From positions 1-27,911 of the forward strand of contig MCFE01000895.1 of assembly GCA_002104905.1 (NCBI GenBank): 27,911 nucleotides of DNA, written 5' to 3'. This stretch comes from Basidiobolus meristosporus CBS 931.73 (taxonomy: Eukaryota > Basidiobolomycota > Basidiobolomycetes > Basidiobolales > Basidiobolaceae). The position numbers and the translations under genes are program-made. The notes beneath the pieces are model-generated. The model did no database searches and was not told the DNA's origin. It saw nothing but the letters and a program-made list of their open reading frames with translations. Of the stretch, positions 25,901-27,911 are shown piece by piece (position 1 is the stretch's first letter; every line of letters begins with the position of its first letter).

Positions 25901-27792
25901 GGATCCCAAGATTTTCTGAGATAGCAGAACCAATCTACCGACTACAGAGAAAGAATACCCCATTTATCTGGGGAGAAGAGCAAGAAGAAGCCATGCAATT
26001 ACTGAAAGAGGCCTTAGTATCTCCACCAGTTCTAAGACCTCTTGACTATCAAAACACTGAATGCCCACCTATTTTGACAGTGGATGCAAGCCCCATAGGA
26101 GCTGGAGCACTACTTGGACAAGATGATGAAGATGGCAACCGCTATGCCTGCAGATATGAGAGCTGCCTATTCTCTCCTAGAGAACAAAGATACTCACAGA
26201 TTAAGAGAGAACTACTAGGAGTTGTGAAGATGCTGAGGAAACTGAAGTCACAACTCTACATGACACATTTTATCCTGGAGACAGATGCCAAGCCACTTAT
26301 AGGAATGATCAACAAGCCTGACCTACCTGATGATGCCACAAACCGATGGATGGCATGGCTGAAAATGTTTGACTTTGAGGTCAAACATATCCCTGGCAAG
26401 ACAAATGTTGTGGCTGATGCACTCTCCAGGAAGGGACCACAATTATTTGAAGACTTGGACCCTCACTTTGATGATATTATTGATGCAGAGATCCGACAGA
26501 TTGCCATCAAAGACCAAGAGAGAACTACCTGGAGTCTGATCAAGGAATATCTAAGGACACTTAAGAAACCTAGTTGGATGGATATTCAGGAGTTTAGAAA
26601 ACTCAGGAAGAAGGCACACCACTACTATCTTAAAGATGATCTTCTCTTTAAGCGAGTGAAGCCTGGACTTATGCCAAGAAGAGTAGTCACCACCCCTCAA
26701 GAGCAACTGAACATCATGACAAGTATCCACCAAGGAGAACCAGGAGGACATAGAGGACGAGAAGCCACATACAATACCACAGCTCAGAGGTACTACTGGG
26801 AAAACATGTACTATGATGTCCAGCACTTTGTTGAGTCATGTGTAGCCTGCCAGAAGAGATCCTCCAAGCGTTATGAAGAACCACTGCATCCTACTTACAC
26901 AATCTGTCTATGGCAAAAGGTTGGTATTGACCTTGTCCACATGCCAACAGCTGGATCAAAAAAGTACCTGATTGTTGCTAGAGATGACCTTAGTGGATGG
27001 GCAGAGGCTCGAGCCTTGCCCAACAACAAGAGCCATACCATATGGAGATTTATACTTGAAGACATCATCTGCAGATTTGGCTGCATCCGACAGTTTGTTG
27101 CTGACAGAGGAGAGATGACATCCCAAATGATCCAGGAGTTGTGCTCAAAGTACAAGATACACATAGCTTTCACAACAGCTTACCACCCTCAAGCCAATGG
27201 AATGATAGAGAGAGGACATGGACCATTGGTGAACTCTCTTGTCAAGGCCTGTGAGAATAACACAACACTGTGGCCACAGCAATTACATCTTGCACTGTGG
27301 GCAGATAGAATTACTACCAAGAGAACAACTGGATTATCGCCATTCAAGCTACTCTATGGACATGACTGCATACTACCAGTTGAGTTAAACACAGTCACTT
27401 GGAACTCATTGAATTGGAGATCCGATATGCAGACTGAAGACCTCCTTGCAACTCGCATACAGCAACTTGATCACCATGACTTGAATATTAGCAGAGCTGC
27501 TGAACAACTTAAGGACACACGACTAAAGAACAAGGTGCCCTTTGACAAATCACACCCAACAAGGCCAAAACCACTATCACTAGGAGACCCAGTATTACTC
27601 TATGATTCTACCTTGGACAAGCAATGGAGTCGGAAGTTTGACAACAAATGGACTGGCCCCTACCTCATTTCCAAAGTGATTGGAAATGGAAGTTATTACA
27701 TATCTGAGCTTGACAACACCCAGTTGAGAGCACCAGTTGCTGGAAATCGACTTAAGTTATTCAAGCATAGGAATTTTGCACATCAAGATTAG
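22939..27792 (+). CDS. Gypsy Gag-Pol polyprotein
   Basis: 1617 codons, intact. Gag spans residues 1 to about 235, followed by zinc knuckle C238-X2-C241-X4-H246-X4-C251. Aspartic protease: D473-S-G. Reverse transcriptase: first Asp D821 ('STYDLYSGYDQIPL'), 'QGATNSVAQFQR', active-site box FVDD with D885 and D886. RNase H: D1049 ('TVDASPIGAGALL'), E1091, D1116 and D1160 ('VADALSRK'). Integrase: H1264, H1271, C1301, C1304, then D1331, D1389 and E1424; the last spacing is 34 residues, one fewer than usual. A GPY/F-type module starts at G1573, and no chromodomain follows. The product would be cleaved by its own protease into particle, copying and integration proteins. The start is the first ATG after the primer-binding site, 140 bases past the LTR. 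Gag and Pol are fused in one frame, so no frameshift regulates their ratio. Confidence 0.96.
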   Translation: MNSMPLPLSHGAPQFDGKNVESFIFKWEKLCKMCSLSEQEMAEDFPYYCTDDITTKLLRQGDILTDWALMKTYLQTEYGRPQIYYGIEDLRHFGRTGLSKLPLEEFIQQYEDMAKPLLESQAITEFTMTLYLAQGLPQDLARKVDLHAAKDDKSGIPCFAEMKRVLLEAKQTSTFMRLLTSNLPDQSTKEPRSAAADNQTYTTDRIDQLAEQLQKLALKINGSAEVPTEGQRPLPRHCIWCDSTQHARRECSELSQLLREGVVQFDADGMLADKEGRRIPTNFQRGGMRALFQKSDSATRKITVDALIGTHKVSPSSSDNRQYEVDAFATKRHLPEEPAKPILRRPRFEEPEVVIDKRPSMLPTQDPLPHFQMTSKITSYSSPQLITEKLLKQNLTLSVGEIMSVSPSVRKTFDEQLRTRQQAVEHMDTHIIHTNHEDHQKDDNTTEYKTFYSVATAVVKGYIYDDPVDCHIDSGSEICVMPLDFWKTLRSKELLPVDRDIGWNMTDANSGSSPLYGVVHKFPIEVQGIKVWLPLFICQKANFDLLLGRPWETSTKATTTNYSNGSVWYTIQGSNPGLQSTFCGVTPNNKRTHTACQKTHLVMEEDEEPDNIHPNIWSCSLGIQEQTAMVQTKYKTVEQKIRPSLTPLTDGSQPADYIRPPEETPDDTRLTPERLKQLIIGDGNLTPEEILLFKETLKRHDKVFSYNDKEMGLLKTSVEKPIKIHTVPHTPWSFKPYPLPRGLQADVHDLLKKKIEAGILEPCHGPYANRWFVTKKKNGKLRFIQDMQPANAVTIRDAAIPPSIDDFAESFSGHSIYSTYDLYSGYDQIPLDETSRDMFALQTPFGLLRMTRLSQGATNSVAQFQRCMVNVLYQFIPEKLAVFVDDIGIKGSKFRDTTEVMPGVRKFVYDHIADNDAILGAIEEAGLTISGEKSSFGVSEISIVGQKCNTFGRSPGDSKTQKICNWPTPTNLTQARGFVAACGFFRIWIPRFSEIAEPIYRLQRKNTPFIWGEEQEEAMQLLKEALVSPPVLRPLDYQNTECPPILTVDASPIGAGALLGQDDEDGNRYACRYESCLFSPREQRYSQIKRELLGVVKMLRKLKSQLYMTHFILETDAKPLIGMINKPDLPDDATNRWMAWLKMFDFEVKHIPGKTNVVADALSRKGPQLFEDLDPHFDDIIDAEIRQIAIKDQERTTWSLIKEYLRTLKKPSWMDIQEFRKLRKKAHHYYLKDDLLFKRVKPGLMPRRVVTTPQEQLNIMTSIHQGEPGGHRGREATYNTTAQRYYWENMYYDVQHFVESCVACQKRSSKRYEEPLHPTYTICLWQKVGIDLVHMPTAGSKKYLIVARDDLSGWAEARALPNNKSHTIWRFILEDIICRFGCIRQFVADRGEMTSQMIQELCSKYKIHIAFTTAYHPQANGMIERGHGPLVNSLVKACENNTTLWPQQLHLALWADRITTKRTTGLSPFKLLYGHDCILPVELNTVTWNSLNWRSDMQTEDLLATRIQQLDHHDLNISRAAEQLKDTRLKNKVPFDKSHPTRPKPLSLGDPVLLYDSTLDKQWSRKFDNKWTGPYLISKVIGNGSYYISELDNTQLRAPVAGNRLKLFKHRNFAHQD

Positions 27793-27818
27793 TTTGCTTT
27801 GACCCAAGTTCAAAGCTG

Positions 27819-27831
27819 AGAGGGGGGTGGA
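27819..27831 (+). other. Gypsy polypurine tract
   Basis: AGAGGGGGGTGGA directly abuts the 3' LTR and is the likely plus-strand primer. Confidence 0.85.
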
Positions 27832-27911
27832 TGTAGTGGGGTGACAGTGACACCCACTGACAGATGTGCTCATTCCCTTATTTTCTACTTCCCTATATCC
27901 CTACTACACTC
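27832..27911 (+). repeat. Gypsy 3' LTR, first 80 bp
   Basis: Identical to 21727-21806; continues beyond the window. Confidence 0.95.

Larger units (their letters stand above)
21727..27911 (+). mobile_element. Ty3/Gypsy element, apparently intact, cut by window end
   Basis: 5' LTR 21727-22798 (1072 bp), primer-binding site, one 1617-codon Gag-Pol frame, polypurine tract and the first 80 bp of the 3' LTR (from 27832). Those 80 bp are identical to the start of the 5' LTR, and the ORF has no stop or shift, so the insertion is young and possibly active. If the 3' LTR has full length the element would be about 7.2 kb and end near 28903. CCGT (21723-21726) precedes it and is the candidate 4-bp target duplication. 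Confidence 0.95.

Noticed and set aside
1-27911. CRISPR arrays, bacterial operons, phage genes, rRNA
   Set aside because: No regularly spaced repeats, ribosome binding sites or rRNA-like sequence seen; all structure is eukaryotic transposon-derived.

Overview
The window looks like a transposon graveyard from a filamentous fungus, probably a basidiomycete. I found no intact host gene. Almost every coding stretch belongs to a Ty1/Copia, Ty3/Gypsy, CACTA-like (Tnp2) or PIF/Harbinger-like (DDE_Tnp_4) element. The fungal assignment is an inference from the transposase types, the single-ORF Gypsy polyprotein with a 'QGATNSVAQFQR'-type reverse transcriptase block, one possible 61-bp intron, and the absence of plant or animal repeats.

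Layout. 1-1575: 3' end of a decayed Copia element (copy C, + strand) with its 3' LTR, carrying a 180-bp dispersed repeat. 1576-3100: decayed CACTA-like transposase copy on the - strand, with a second copy of the 180-bp repeat. 3454-3764 and 8449-9799: the two halves of an unrecognised - strand gene, split by a nearly complete Copia element (copy A, 3765-8448, TSD GAGGC). 10022-11160: second CACTA-like transposase copy, + strand. 11563-21486: one Copia element (copy B, - strand) blown up to almost 10 kb by at least four insertion events: a Gypsy solo LTR (TSD CTGC), a solo LTR of its own family (TSD AAGTT), a 213-bp MITE in gag, and in its 5' LTR a second MITE lying end to end with a 3.4-kb Harbinger-like element. 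Subtracting the insertions leaves about 4681 bp, against 4684 bp for copy A. 21727-27911: a young, apparently intact Gypsy element with one 1617-codon Gag-Pol ORF; its 3' LTR is cut by the window end.

How parts relate. Copies A and B both place a sequence complementary to the initiator-tRNA-Met anticodon arm right after the 5' LTR (half-tRNA priming). The two MITEs share termini and GTGCC-rich subterminal repeats with the Harbinger-like element, whose transposase may have moved them. That element also carries a divergent, CpG-rich accessory reading frame broken by three stops, each explicable by a C-to-T change. The Gypsy LTR has heat-shock-element-like GAAnnTTC arrays just upstream of a TATA box, which may make this family stress-inducible.
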